Shown piece by piece: positions 34,371 to 47,065 of a stretch of 64,000 nt of DNA (position 1 is the stretch's first letter; each line of letters begins with the position of its first letter). This stretch comes from Mya arenaria (Eukaryota; Mollusca; Bivalvia; Myida; Myidae), in the NCBI RefSeq assembly GCF_026914265.1, contig NC_069135.1, forward strand, positions 61,866,738-61,930,737, written 5' to 3'. Made by a program: the position numbers and the translations under genes. The notes under the pieces are model-generated. The model was not told where the DNA came from, did no database searches, and saw only the letters and a program-made list of their open reading frames with translations.

Positions 34371-35620
34371 TACGAGGTTCCCGGACTGAGCGCATTCCTT
34401 TTGAAAGGCTAATTGTATTATAATCAAACTAAGTACGGATTTACTACATCTATTATTCTATATTACTCTAAAATTTCGATTCCATACATATAACAGTAAG
34501 AAGGTTACAACAATTTAAAACATGTACCAACGATATGGCGGAGCAACCCGACGTTAAAATTTATAACGTCAACGTAAATTCAGTTTACTCTTTTTCGAAA
34601 TAGCTTGCAAGCAACGTTCATCTCTCCTGACCAATGATGTGTAAACAGTTTGAAACAATTGTTTATCAAATGAAGACAGTATTGTCTGCACGTGACGACG
34701 TAGCTCTCAAGATAGTCGATTCCGCGTAGCTAGGCGCAAAATCAAGTGGCGCAAGGTCTGGGCTGTAGGGGGCGTGCTCCAACCTGCCGATCCCGAGAAC
34801 ATCCAACTCTGTGTACCGAAACCACGTTTCATCCGTTGTGATTATTCTTTAAAGAAATCTGTCCCCTTCAAAAAATTCAATGATTTATTCACCCTATCCT
34901 TCATCTATTTGTCATCCAACAGCCTTGGTATCCAACGTGCGCACACCTTTGTCATCTTAAACTCTTCAGTAATTAACTTATAAGCTGTTGCTACCCCAAT
35001 GTCACATTCCTCGGCCAATTCCCGTGTAGACATTCGTCGGTCCCTATCAAGCATCGACATTTCGCGCTTTTTCGCCAAAGGTGCCGGCCTCCCACATCTC
35101 TCGTCGTCAGATGTTGACTTGCGCCCTTCCTTAAAGCCTCCGTGCCACTCAAAAACAGCTGTGCGACTTAAAGTTTGGTCTCCAAACGATTTCTTCAACT
35201 TTACCAATGTGTTCTACGGTGAAACATCTAAACTCTGATAAAACTGTATCACGACACGCTGTTTTTCAATAATTTCGCGTTGCATGTTTGCTTTGAGCAC
35301 CTGTTTTGGATTTTGTTTTGCGAGGCGGTGTCTGCTCAAATGACGTCATGCGTATTTTACTAATGACGTCATGTTGTGGTTCGACGTCAAGATGACGTTT
35401 CCCGCGTTTATTAACGTTACAAAATGCGTTTAATGTGAACATTAAAGGAATATATAAGGCTTGCTTCACAACAGCAAATATTATGTTGACTTAGGCGAAT
35501 GTCCGCTTATTATCAAAATGAATATATATGTGTCTCAACTTGACCGAAGTTTCAAAGCTCTACGTTGAAAAATAACAAAGTTATTAGTACAGTCCGGGAA
35601 CTTTCCAAACATACCTCGTA
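34371..35620 (-). mobile_element. mariner-type element, degenerate
   Basis: TA dinucleotides border the element (34371-34372 and 35619-35620). The right end, read inward, is CGAGGTATGTTTGGAAAG then TTCCCGGACTG. The left end is CGAGGTTCCCGGACTG, the same TIR lacking ~12 internal bases. It contains a broken mariner transposase gene. Tc1/mariner elements move by cut-and-paste at TA sites; this copy should be immobile by its own means. Confidence 0.85.
34560..35285 (-). pseudogene. mariner transposase pseudogene
   Basis: Reading on the minus strand from an ATG at 35285: MQREIIEKQR..., a premature TAG before NTLVKLKK, then an open stretch (35207-34905) with the helix-turn-helix part of a mariner transposase (FEWHGGFKEGRKS and RDRRMSTRELAEE). 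It stops again after RLLDDK. Further down lie TTDETWF (first catalytic Asp of the DD34D triad) and, directly after a large deletion, HAPYSPDLAPLDF (third catalytic Asp). The part with the second Asp is gone. Several stops and a large internal deletion make this a clear pseudogene. Confidence 0.9.
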
Positions 35621-35827
35621 GAAGTGACATTTGTAATAAATAACGCTATTTGCATGAAAATGATCTGTACATATAAAAGTATACATGCATACAAAAAAAA
35701 TAAGAAAAAATATCAAACTACCCTAACAATTTTGTTTTTATCTTACCCTAAACATTTTTTTGGGGGCCTAAGCAAGTATATGTTGGTTTATAGGATGCAT
35801 GTACATCACTTTAGACCAAAATTGTCC
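35621..35827. other. Short unique spacer
   Basis: About 200 bp between the mariner remnant and the next minisatellite. No feature is seen other than short A- and T-runs. Confidence 0.35.
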
Positions 35828-36235
35828 GCCAGGGCCAAAAGTCATACACACGGGTGACTGTTTCGCACTTTCATTAGATGGCCAAGTTCATACACGCAGA
35901 TTTGAGATTTACACTTTCATCAGATGGCCGAGTTTTAAAACCCAGGTTGCAGTTTCTTAATTTCAAATAGGTGGCAGTTTCCCATCGTCACCTGACGGTC
36001 GAGGTTATACACAGAGTTGGGAGTTTCGCATTTTCACCATACAACCGAGTTCATACACACAGGTGGCAGTTTCGCACTTTCACCCGACGGCCGATGTCAT
36101 ACATAGAGATTGCAGTTTTTCATTTTCACCAAACAGCCGATTTCAAACACACAGGTGGTAGTTCCGCACATTCAACCGACGACCGATGTCATACACAGAG
36201 TTGGCAGTTTTGCATTTCCATCTTCACCTAAAGTC
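35828..36235. repeat. 46-bp minisatellite
   Basis: About eight degenerate units of ~46 bp with the pattern GAGTTCATACACACAGGTGG then CAGTTTCGCACTTTCACC. Unit starts at about 36001, 36047, 36093 and 36139 give the period. The frames at 35971-36231 and 36110-36520 read through these units. Confidence 0.85.
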
Positions 36236-36401
36236 GGTTATATGATACCAAGAAGCATTAGCTCAATGAACTATCTTCTGATTTCAAATGTCAAGTATAG
36301 CAATATTAAACGTAGCCATAGCCAAGCAAATTTTATGTGTATGTACATCATAACACTTCATAAAGATATATATAGGGACAACTTTAAATGTTTATTCTAT
36401 T

Positions 36402-36517
36402 CAATTCTATTATATGCCATTCTATTCTATTCTATTATTTTCTATTATATTATATTCCATTCTATTCCATTCTATTCTATTCTATTCTATTCTATTCTAT
36501 TCTATTCTATTCTATTT
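36402..36517. repeat. (TTCTA)n pentanucleotide microsatellite
   Basis: About 115 bp of ATTCT/TTCTA units, pure towards the right end and degenerate on the left. The Ser/Ile/Leu/Phe-rich open frames here are artefacts. Confidence 0.95.
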
Positions 36518-37600
36518 TAGTCAGATTTAGTCAAATTTGTCCCGTTCTGCCATGTTCTAAAAACATTAAAACGGGTCAGTTAATAGTGCTATATGTAATG
36601 ATTGCCTGTTATAAAACATGAAATAAAATATTTCGCTGAGTAGAATTGAACGTGTGACGTTAACGTTTATGCCTAAAATATGGCAATTCATTTGATTTTA
36701 AAGCATGTTTTATCATGTAATGAATTCTTTTCAGCTCCGCAAGTGAAAAAATATCAGGGGATACATTGACGCCATATTATGATTTTATACTGAAACGAAC
36801 AATTATCCTCTATATCTTAGTTTTAAAACTGGTGGTGAAAATGTCATTAAAACTCCTCAAGTAAGATGGAGAAATGTGAAGAGCCAAGACGCACTATGAC
36901 CAATGTTGGCTAAGAGTGGATAATGCAAATTTAGCAAAGTTGAAAATTGGAACATAGCATATGAATTGACCGGTTATCGAAATTGCAACTAGCAAACCTC
37001 TTTGGTTGACACTGAGCGACTATTGAAGGAGTATACAATGAAATTTGTTATTCAACATTCCAAATTTCCATGTCCACTTCACAGACGATGGATATCAAAT
37101 AACTCAATATCTGCTTTTATTTCCATCGACTAGCGTGACGATATGAATAAGTTTCCACATATTAATCGTTCTATTGTCTCGCCAAACAGTAAATCAATAA
37201 ATCACACTTTAAGTTATAATACTAATTTTCAATGTATCATAGGCCAGTGGCATATGCTTTGTTTTCTGTGATATGGCAAGCCCTTGTTACTCAAAATCAG
37301 TTATGAAAAAGAAGGTTTAGAGGTGTTCATACACACACAAATACACATATTGCAGTTTAGTCTAACTTCACTGAATCTTGTTGTCCAAAATGCTTTAAAA
37401 CAGTTTTAACATTACTGTATTTTGAACCTTTCTTTTACACGCACACGCACGCACGCACGCATGCACGTATGCTAGTACGTACGAACACACGCACATACAC
37501 ATATCGTGATAAAATATCACCTTATTGTGAACTTTGAGATAAAATTAAACTTTTGCCTGATGATACATATGCATGTTTATGTAAAAATGCATAGAGTGTG
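36518..37600. other. AT-rich DNA with a short CA/CG tract
   Basis: No gene recognised. A short run of ACGCACGCACGCACGCATGC type lies at about 37437-37500. Confidence 0.45.
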
Positions 37601-38450
37601 GAGGACTTCATTTGCCCTTATGGGTACTTCATGTCATATAAACGCAGCACTTCAGCTACCCTGGTGGGTATTTAATGTCATATAAACGCAGCACTTCATC
37701 TACCCCTGCGGGTATTTCATGTCATATAAACGCAGGATTTCATTTGCTCCTGGGCATATTTCATGTCAAATAAACGCAGCACTTCATTTGTCCCTGAGGA
37801 TATTTTATGTCATATAAATGCAGCACTTAAGCTACCCCTTAGGGCATTACATGCCATATAAATGCAGCACATAATTTTCCAATATGGGTATTTCATTTGA
37901 TATAAACGCAGCACTACATTTGCTACTCTGTGTATTTCATGTTATATAAATGCAGAACTTTATTTGCCCCTGTGTGTATTTCATGGCATATAAACGCAGC
38001 ACTTCGTTTGCCCCTGAGGATTTTTCATGTCATTTAAACGCAGCACTGCATTTGTCCCTTAGGGTTTTTATGTCATTTAAACGCAGCAATTCATCTTCCC
38101 CTGGGGGTATTTCGTGTCATATAAACGCAGCACTTCATTTGTCCCTTAGGGTGTTTATGGCATATGAGCGCAGCACTTCATTTATTTCTGGGCATATTTC
38201 ATGACATATAAACGCAGCATTTTTCCCTGATGGTATTTCATATCATATAAACGCAGGACTTTATTTTCACCTGTGGGTATTTCATGTTATATAGACGCAG
38301 CACTGCATTTACCCCGGTGTTTTTTTATGGCATACCAAAGCCGCACTTCGTCTGCCCCTGAGGGTATTTCACGTCATTTAAACGCAGCACTTTGTTTGTC
38401 CCTGTAGGTATTTTATGTCATATAAACACAGCACCTCATTTGCCCCTGAG
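37601..38450. repeat. ~44-bp minisatellite, ~19 units
   Basis: Units have the pattern TTTCATGTCATATAAACGCA then GCACTTCATTTGCCCCTGAG. Consecutive AACGCAGCAC cores are ~43-45 bp apart. The 84-aa open frame at 37950-38204 is a product of the repeat. Confidence 0.9.
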
Positions 38451-38819
38451 AATATGACTGGGTTTCAGTGACAATTAACGATTGTAAATGTCTGATTTAA
38501 CTTTTATGTTTCCAAGTTAAGCTATTCGGTATTTCAAGGCCTCATATCCTTTCAAAAGTGCTAATACATTTTATTTAAAGCTATCACATTCCTATTTCAG
38601 CTGATACTTTGGACATTTTAACTTTAAATACATTAAACTCAAGCTATTTATCGCATTTAATCAAAACTATTAAATGGTCTTAATTACAATATGAACGCGC
38701 CCATAACTATACCCCAGGTGCAAATAAATCAGAAATATAATATCTTAAACCATGCTACTATATAAACCTGTATAAAAATTTGAGTTAGTGATTGAATATT
38801 TTGGGTTGCATTTTTTATT

Positions 38820-38978
38820 TAAGGAATGAATTGCGGGGTTGATGTCATTATCGGGGTATGAACGCAATTGGGTTGGTCAATTTGTGTGGAGTCCGAAGGA
38901 CTCCACGCGTACTTTGACCAACCCAATTGCGTTCATATCCCCGATAATGACATCAACCCCGCAATTCATTCCTTATAT
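38820..38978. repeat. Near-perfect 160-bp palindrome (foldback element)
   Basis: Two arms of ~70 bp (from AAGGAATGAATTGCGGGGTT to TTGGGTTGGTCAA) mirror each other with about one mismatch. The centre contains a second perfect hairpin, GTGGAGTCC-GAA-GGACTCCAC. Related words (ATGAATTGCG, GCGTTCATC...GATGAACGC) recur at 39307-39405. The single-stranded form would fold into a long hairpin. It is probably a foldback MITE; no protein is encoded. Confidence 0.85.
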
Positions 38979-39299
38979 TTACACCAATAGTTCAAGAATT
39001 GTAAAAAAAATGCTTCATTTCATTTAAGAAAACCTTTCAGTAATCCGTTCTTACCCATTCTGTAAATAAAACGACCAACTGTAACCGGAAACATATTTAA
39101 ATTTTCAAATGACGTCACAATAACGCGGGAAAAGATCAACCACTTGAAATAACTTTAAAACGTAAAATTTAAACACTTGTGGCAACAATACATTTTAAAG
39201 ATAATAAATTAACACTTTCTAAAATGTTGATTTATATTTTACGGGACCTGCTGACACAATACAAACACTAACAAGATCAATATTTTTCATGTATATTGT

Positions 39300-39405
39300 T
39301 ATGCGATGAATTGCGATCCGAACATATCCGCAGATGTTGCGTTCATCGATTGATGAACGCAATTGCCCAAAGGCAGTTCATTGAAGGAATGGAAGTTGAG
39401 GTGTA
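39300..39405. repeat. Second, weaker palindrome related to the 38.8-kb hairpin
   Basis: A perfect inverted repeat TGCGTTCATC-GATT-GATGAACGCA lies at about 39338-39361. It is flanked by GATGAATTGCGATCC on the left and GGAATGGAAG on the right, words shared with the hairpin at 38820. The two may be ends of one ~0.6-kb element. Confidence 0.45.
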
Positions 39406-40117
39406 AATATTAAATGATAATTTTATGCTATTTTGCCTTTTGTATTAAACGCCGCCGATATTTTCAGCATTTTTAACATTATGTCGATTATTATAGAATC
39501 ATGAATCTTTAACAGGGTAGCCTTTACCTGTATATTTTATGTATTGTTTGTGTTATTTGTCTGATCATTTTATTCAACAAAGCCAATAAGTTTTTGAATG
39601 AATTTGCCAACAGAGAACACACTATTATTCCATCAAAAAACACTGAACTTCAATTGATATGAACGTTTAAAATGAAGTTAACAATATATAAATCAGTGAT
39701 ATAACAATAACAACAATAATATAAGTCAGTATGAAAGGAGTGTGTGCTTTTTCTAACGATCCTCCTCAGAAAAACTTGTGATTGACTTTAAACTGACTTC
39801 TCCAGTTGCGTTTGACAAGTAGCTATCACATTTTGTCAGAATGTCGAATATAAAGGCTACGGTCAATCATTATGTATGTTATATGCTAGGATCACAATGA
39901 CTATGTTGTGACAAATTGTTAAAGGTGGCCTTGATAAGAAGATGATCATTATATTGATTTGGGATAAGCAGGTCAAAGTCGCAGACATAACATTTGTGAA
40001 AGTTTATGAACAACTGTAGTAACAATACATTGCTTAATAATTATTGATCAAGTTAGTTTAACATTGTTCATTTTTACAATGATTGTGAACAAAATAAATT
40101 AAATTATGCTTAATTAC
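39406..40117. other. Unique AT-rich DNA, no gene seen
   Basis: About 700 bp with no coding, RNA or repeat signal that I can support. Confidence 0.4.
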
Positions 40118-40276
40118 TGACTTTGACGCGATATTGTACGCGAGTTTTACCTTGTGTTGTGCAGGGTGCTCGAAGATAACTAGCTTGCCCTGATTGGTTA
40201 CACCGATACCTAACCCACAATTGCCAAATTCGGGAATCGAACACGGGACAGCACTAACCTGACAGCCTGACAAACG
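40118..40276 (-). mobile_element. tRNA-derived SINE fragment, copy 2
   Basis: On the minus strand a B box GTTCGATTCCCG (40231-40242) follows a damaged A-box side (GGTTAGTGCTGTCCC). The tail (CTGCACAACACAAGGTAAAACTCG and CGCGTACAATATCGCG) resembles that of the SINE at 33.6 kb. The A box appears deleted and the middle is diverged, so this is an older, truncated copy. Confidence 0.6.
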
Positions 40277-40379
40277 AAACAAGAAATAGCTATGTTTAAC
40301 ATTTACAAACACGATATTTTGAAAGTGTGAAAATATTTTATTTTGTATTAAAGTGTTTTGACTTTTGTCTGTTTGGGTG

Positions 40380-40800
40380 TTTGTTTTGCCTCGTTTATGT
40401 GCTTTAAACAAAATGTAGGGTGCATGTTTGCTACGGAAAATTTGTATTGTAGCACCTGATGTCTTTTGTTTGGTATTTGTTTAGCCTTACTCATTGCGCA
40501 CAGGATCCTGGTTGCATTTTGCGCTATGGGGCTTGAATTGTAGCATTTTGTATATTTTGTTTGGTGTTTGTTTGGGCTTGTCCCGTGTGTCTTTAAACAT
40601 GATCTTATTTACATTTTATGCTATGGGGCTTGAATTGTAGCATTATGTATCGTTTGTTTGGTGTTTGTTTGGGCTTGAACCGTGTGTCTTTAAACATGAT
40701 CTTATTTACATTTTATGCTATCGTGCTTGTTTTACCTCGATCCATGTGCTATTTGGTTTTTATCAGGACTTTTGACATGATTTAGGCTACAGGGCTTGTC
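40380..40800. repeat. ~100-bp degenerate tandem repeat, ~4 units
   Basis: Units share GTTTGGTGTTTGTTTGGGCT, TTAAACATGATCTTATTTAC and TATGGGGCTTGAATTGTAGC. The best-matching pair is ~98 bp apart (40559 and 40656). Confidence 0.7.
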
Positions 40801-43800
40801 TCAGTGATATCGACTGTTGTATTGTTGCAAGCAGAAATCATATATAGTCTGTGCTCAGTAAGAATGGTGCTCTAAGGTTTATGTGCAGTACCAATATACA
40901 GCGTGATAGGAACCCCTTTTTGGTCACATGTGGCAGTGGCATATCAAACAACTATGTACTCGTACACTCATTGATGAATGTTTTTTATATGAGTTCTACT
41001 AAGAGTTAAAACTACACATACAATCAGCTATTTTATATACGATTTATTTAAGATACCACACCCCTTATAAAAGCATCCAATTGGAATGTTTTAGCCTAAG
41101 TTGTTCATCACATGACAAGAAATCGTTCGAGGGTTTCAAGGTAGAAGTTTGAATTCACCACAAAGCACAGACTAGTATTGTTTTGATTTTTGTTTTTCGT
41201 TTGCTATCCTTTTTACAAAAGTTCATATTGAATGTTCATTAAAAAGTTGCTAAATAATTTGAAACACATCAATATTAGCTTCTTAGAATATTTCATTACT
41301 TGCTGGCTCGGATTCAATAGGTATTTCGGAATTTCAAACTCGATTCTAACGAGACAGGTAAACATGTTCACTTTTTGTTGCCTAATGTTCCAAAAACTTT
41401 AAGATATTATAAGTAAAGAACCTTGCCTCAGGTATCTCAGAAATTGTTGATTTATGCATTAAACCTTCTTGATTCCAATTATAACTCAGTCAAAATAGTA
41501 TGTTAAAATTGTTATACCATATGGGTTTTTTCAGTGTAGTTTGATTATATGTATTTGCTTATGATATGATCAATGTTCTACTCAGGAAACAAATATAGTT
41601 GTGTTACTATGATACCAAAATTTTACCAAAACGATGAAAAATATATATGAAATAAAGAGTGAAATAAGATCTAGACTTTCTCTTTGCGTCGTTTAGTTTT
41701 TTTGGCTTACACTGTATATATTCAAAATATGAACAAAAAATATGTGATATATGTATAAAAATAACAATAAAACGTCGTGGAATAAAGAAAGAAAACTAAG
41801 TTTCATTCACTATATATAAGGACATGTACAGATGCATAGTTGAAATACAGTGTTATTCATATATATTGCATATAGTTATCCTTTATACCTTATAAATTCA
41901 TTTGTTATATAAATTTTATGTCAAATTGTTGTTCTATATGTTTCATCGTAATTTGTTCTGATTATAATGTGCAATGGTAATATAGGAGGATATAAAGAAT
42001 CTCTCTATCTGTTTTATCAAGCATTTTGAAATGTGTGTAGTTCAAATAGTTTTGTAACTTGACTGTCAAATTCTTTTAAATTTTGTGTTTTAATTAAATA
42101 AATAATACATATTCAGAAATTATCAAACTGTTCATAATTTGAAATAATGGCCATTAGGGTTTAACTACCTTAATTATACGTTCTACTTCAAATGAAAAAT
42201 GCACAATGCACTTGCCATAACATATTTCAACTGAAGTATCTAGTCTTTCTTTTCACAGACTTTAATTTGAATGTCTGTGTTTTAAATCCTGCCATTTTAA
42301 CAAACCTTCCACCCAAATTGATTTATTCTGTTATATCTCCATTCAAATCTTCAAATCACATTGGTGAGTATAGACATTGTAGGATCTGCCAATCTTGTGA
42401 ATCGTTGAATACTGCTGTATTAGGTTTCGTTCTAAACAATTGTATGTATTTTGAATGACTTACGGTTCAAATTTCATGTGCTATTGAAAACTTAATTTGC
42501 AAATGTTAAAACCTAAATCAAAACATTCATCAATAATAATATATATGAAATGCTGCATATGGGCATGTCTGATATTGACTTAAAAAGGTTCCCATAGGCA
42601 ATTATAGCAAATGGGTAACGTCGGGAACCTCCTCTCCTATTAAATAGCTTACTCTTTTAAGATATCAAACATTTTCCTTTCCAATAAAATGTTATGAAAA
42701 TGCATCGCCTTAATGACATTTGACAACAAATATTATTTTATATTTTAATAGTTTCGAACAATTACTTAATTACTTTCATAACTTTTTTTCTTATGTTTTC
42801 AATTTTTTTTTTATCAGACATAAACTCGCTATATGGGCAACAAGTTTAAATGTTGTTAAGCGCAATGATTTCGATCATTTATTCCGAGTTTGATATTTAA
42901 TTTCCCATTTTAAATTAAATTATAAAATTCGAAAACATATTTCTAAACACAATCTAATCTAAATGTATAGTATACTTACAAAAGCAATGAGGCAATCTGA
43001 TAACTATCCAATGCCAGATTTCATTTGGTGTAAACTTTTTGTATCTGCTCAACAAAATTTCTATCATTTAACAGAAAGTAAACATGAATGGACACATCTT
43101 TTCAAAACGAAACTAGTAACTTCCTGTTTCGGGGTAGAGATTACCTTTCAGGCTAAGTCATTTTTTGTTTAGCTTTACCTCCCCTTAATAAATGTTTTAA
43201 ACTGCTTAAAGTATCTTGAGGTAGTAAACAATTATTACACAATTAAGCAATACTAACTACTCTTTGTTTGCAAATTAATTTAGTAAAACGTCATTATCAA
43301 TCAGTAAAACAAAACGAACTCACATGGCAGTGCTGACTGCTTTTCAAGCTCCGCCTTGTGTGCAATATGAACTAATATGGAACCATCGAATGGTATTCTA
43401 CAAAAGGCCAATAATAGTTCATTTTAAGGTACTTGAAAGGCAGTTATCCGAATAATTGGCCGTTTTACAATATTTCCACATACTTTCACAAACCGGTTTC
43501 ATTAATTAAGCGCAGGGAAGCTGTGGTTATGTACATCTCGACAAGTACAAGCTGAGAAGTAGAGTAATGTTTCGTGCTTTGAACGGAAAAATCTCTGTTG
43601 CAGTCTGATAACTGAGGGAAGAAAGATTGACACAAGGTCATTCACGGATCAAGTATTGGGCAAACATTCATTAGAATTTCCCCATACGATGTAATTATAC
43701 AAATATCACTTAATTATATATAATTCACCAAGTAGCATTGAAAATCCTATGTAAACATTCACAGCTGTGAGACCATTGCAGATATTTACTAGCCACATGA

Positions 43801-44629
43801 TGATTCCGGGCAAACAAATGCTGATGTAGACTTCAATTCACTTTTCTCTTTTGTTACTTAAAGTCGGTTTCAACTGCATTCAGAAGAAGAACATTTCATA
43901 AGAGCAAATATTATATGTTATTTTTGCAAATGGCAATTACAGTAAAGAAGTTCTGAGCTAATATTTTAGAAATATAAGTTATCTTCGTTGATACTTCAGT
44001 CTGTACAGTTTCCGGTTTACCGGAAATGTCCTACAAAGAGAGCTTTCCATAACAGACACGCAGGGGGTCTTGCCATGGCTCTATTTTCCGATTCTGCGAC
44101 TTGAACAATGCTTAAAATACCTCTTAATTAAATAATGTATAAGCAAATGTGTTCACATAAACAACATAACATTGATGCCATTTGTTTTGACTCAAATGCA
44201 CCTGCTTTGCAAATCGTAACAACTAGGCCATCTTTGGCAAGCTTCGAGATAGACAATTTTGCTGGGCGAGGTGTTTCGATTGCTGCTTAGCGAGCTAACG
44301 TCATATTTATTAGAAACCCATACCTTGTGGTACAATTCAGGTTACACAACACCTACATGTACATTATAGATAACAGAGCAAGTATTTCGCATTGTATTAG
44401 AAGTCGTGTATTGAAAAATGCGTGCATTTTATTGATTAACACACAGGGGCGCGTATGCATCAACACTATAAAACATAATTATCACGTTTTGGATATTCAC
44501 GGACATTCAGCGCCGCAAACCATCAATGTGATGGCAATTGTGCCGAGCGTTGTAGATATTTCAAAAGAATCGAATATATCCGAATTCCATTAGTTAGATA
44601 TTTTATTTCTGTACTGGGAGTTCTTTTTT
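40801..44629. other. Long AT-rich stretch upstream of HMIT exons
   Basis: About 3.8 kb with no recognised gene. If the transporter gene were complete, its upstream exons should lie here or further left, but I find no stretch resembling the sugar-transporter N-terminal half. Open frames of 69-88 aa (42192, 42963, 44327) match nothing I know and have no splice context. Confidence 0.45.
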
Positions 44630-44888
44630 ATTGTTTATTGCATGACGTGTAATGACTGTATGATGGACCTCAGTTGCGGTTACTGTTTTGTGGATAATGA
44701 GGGCACAGAAATCAGTAACTCATCCTGCCTACCAACTGGAACGGACAACCCCTGGGTTTCCGGGATTGGACAGTGTAACCAACAAACACTCCCGGGGAAG
44801 CTGACCTGGGCTTATGACTACTGCCCATCCCCATTTTCCTGGATGCCCATGGTCGGCCTCGTTCTGTACCTCGTCACCTTTGCCCCAG

Positions 44889-45480
44889 GTCTGCAGATGT
44901 TGAGCTTGTCTTTATATACCTAAACACATTTGAGTCATACTTTGTGTGTCTAAGTGTACATTGTCATCCTTAATCCAGGTCTGCAGTTGTCACCTTTGAT
45001 CTAAGTATGTGTTTACCTTCAGTGTCTCTATTGCTCTATGTCTGCATATGTAGGATGTCTTAGGTAAATTGTCATATGTTGTATAAGTTTGTGTTTACCT
45101 TATCACCATATCCAGATCGGCAGATGTTGTATGTCTCTATAAACCTTATTATGCTGTTTGTGTTTGTACATACCTTGTGACTTGAATACCTAAATATACC
45201 TTGTCACTATGTACCAGGTCTGCAGATGATGCGTGACTGAAAATATATTTTAAACTGTTCACCACATATGCAGATGTTGTGTGTGTCTGAATAAATCTTG
45301 TGAACTGTACACCACATATGCAGATGATGTGTGTGTCTGAATAAATATTGTGAACTTTACACCACATATACAGATGATGTGTTTGTCCGTATCTACTTTG
45401 ACACCTGTACACCTGGTCTGCAGATGATGATGATAACCGTATAAGTATGCTTTTTGACACTTATAAAACAGTAATATTTT
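44889..45480. repeat. Degenerate repeats in HMIT intron
   Basis: Units containing CCAGGTCTGCAGATG and GTGTGTCTGAATAAAT-like words fill most of the intron. The clearest part has ACCACATATGCAGATG at 45261, 45311 and 45361, a 50-bp period. The first unit overlaps the donor splice site at 44888/44889. Confidence 0.7.
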
Positions 45481-45858
45481 ATGATTTACATGCAGGTATG
45501 GGTCCAAAGCCATGGACTATCAACTCTTAGATTTACCCACTCTGGTGTCGTAGTTCAGCTATCTCAGTGGCAACATTCACAAACTGGACCTTCAACCCAC
45601 TCGTCTCCATCACATTTATAACTCTCACAGAAAACCTCACGCGATTCGGTAACAATGATATCACATTTATGACTCTAACAAAAACACTCATACAATTCAG
45701 TAACGATCAAATAACCCAGAAAACTTCCAATGCTTTGGTAAAAAGATATCACTTTTATAGCTCTCACTGGAAACATCACCGATTTAGTAACAATAATATT
45801 TCCATTGTCAAATATATACTCCATGTAAAGTGTTCCTAGATTATTTTTTTGTAAGATA

Positions 45859-47065
45859 AGGCCACAACAAATTGATCATTTGTTCTACGGATTTTGCCAA
45901 AAAAAGTAGGAGCGAGCGAGCGAAAATAAAATAAAAATACTTGTGGCAAAAATGTGGCATCGGTCATTATATTAGAGCAGGTGGTGTAATAAAGACTTCA
46001 AGACCTCGCCTTTAAAACAAACCTATGGTTTATAGATCTGTGCCTTGAAAAAGAACATCATGACGGCCATCATAGCTTCAATGTATCAAAGAAAACAAGT
46101 GGAAAAGAACAAAGAATTAAGAAAATTTCATTTAACTTATAATAGGTTTTATTTTCTGATTTTACTGATGTTATTTTTAAACTGTACATATATATGTGTA
46201 ATGTACTAGCCAACATCGGGTAAATCCATCGTATTCACTCGGCACTCCGCAGCCACCTGGAAGGTAAAAACACGGCCCATTTTCCCGGCCATCCCCGGAC
46301 CTAGGGGGGGGGGGGGTCTGGTCTTGTTACAATTGACTGGTGCATTAATACAGACTTTTTCTAAAACATTTACAAGTCCTACTATTTTTATCTGTTTATA
46401 ACAATTATGAGTATATGAAAACTGAGAAACGCATAAAAAAAAAAAACTCACGAAGGGATGTTCAATTGTTGTAAGTCGTGTGTCCGTGTATTTTAATATA
46501 AGTTTTGCACTCAAAATCCGATTTAGTTATTTTTTAACACTAAATTTTGAGCACAAAACAATGAATTACTTAAAACACACATAACTAAGTATTGCCTTCG
46601 ACGCTGTGAAACTGTTGTTGTTTACTGACGACTATATTCCATTGACTACGACACTGATTTCATTTAAAACGTGTATTTTACATTACGAAAACTGAAAGTA
46701 ACCCGAAAATTAATACCGGATATAAATAACAACGGTGCGTCCTGCAATATATTCCCGGCAAAAAAGACTGTCAACAAATATCGGCTGTTTTGCGGTTACC
46801 CGGACCTGATTTTGTCCTGACACGAGGACATTTTGCTCGCGAAGAATGTAAAGCATGGGAATACCGACGTCGACGTTGCAGGTTTAAATTCTAAGTAAAT
46901 TAGCTTCAGATAATAATGGAAATTCAGAAGTTAACAAAAAAATTATACGCGCGGCCAAAACGTATGTGCGGGCGCAAAAAAAGGGGTTTTTTTATTATTT
47001 TTTTTCGCTTTTCGAATTTTAGGTGCGGCAAATCCGACGAACAAATGATCAATTTGTTGTGGCCT
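45859..47065. mobile_element. 1.2-kb TIR element in last HMIT intron
   Basis: The ends are exact inverted repeats of ~27 bp: AGGCCACAACAAATTGATCA plus TTTGTTC on the left and its complement at 47039-47065. Similarity continues inward less perfectly (ATTTTGCC...). The flanking bases AAGATA are found on both sides, suggesting a short target duplication. The interior is non-coding, with a G-run at 46304-46317 and A- and T-runs, so it is a non-autonomous DNA transposon. Confidence 0.8.

Noticed and set aside
40231..40242. tRNA gene from the second B box
   Set aside because: The A box is damaged and the surrounding sequence matches the SINE tail at 33.6 kb.
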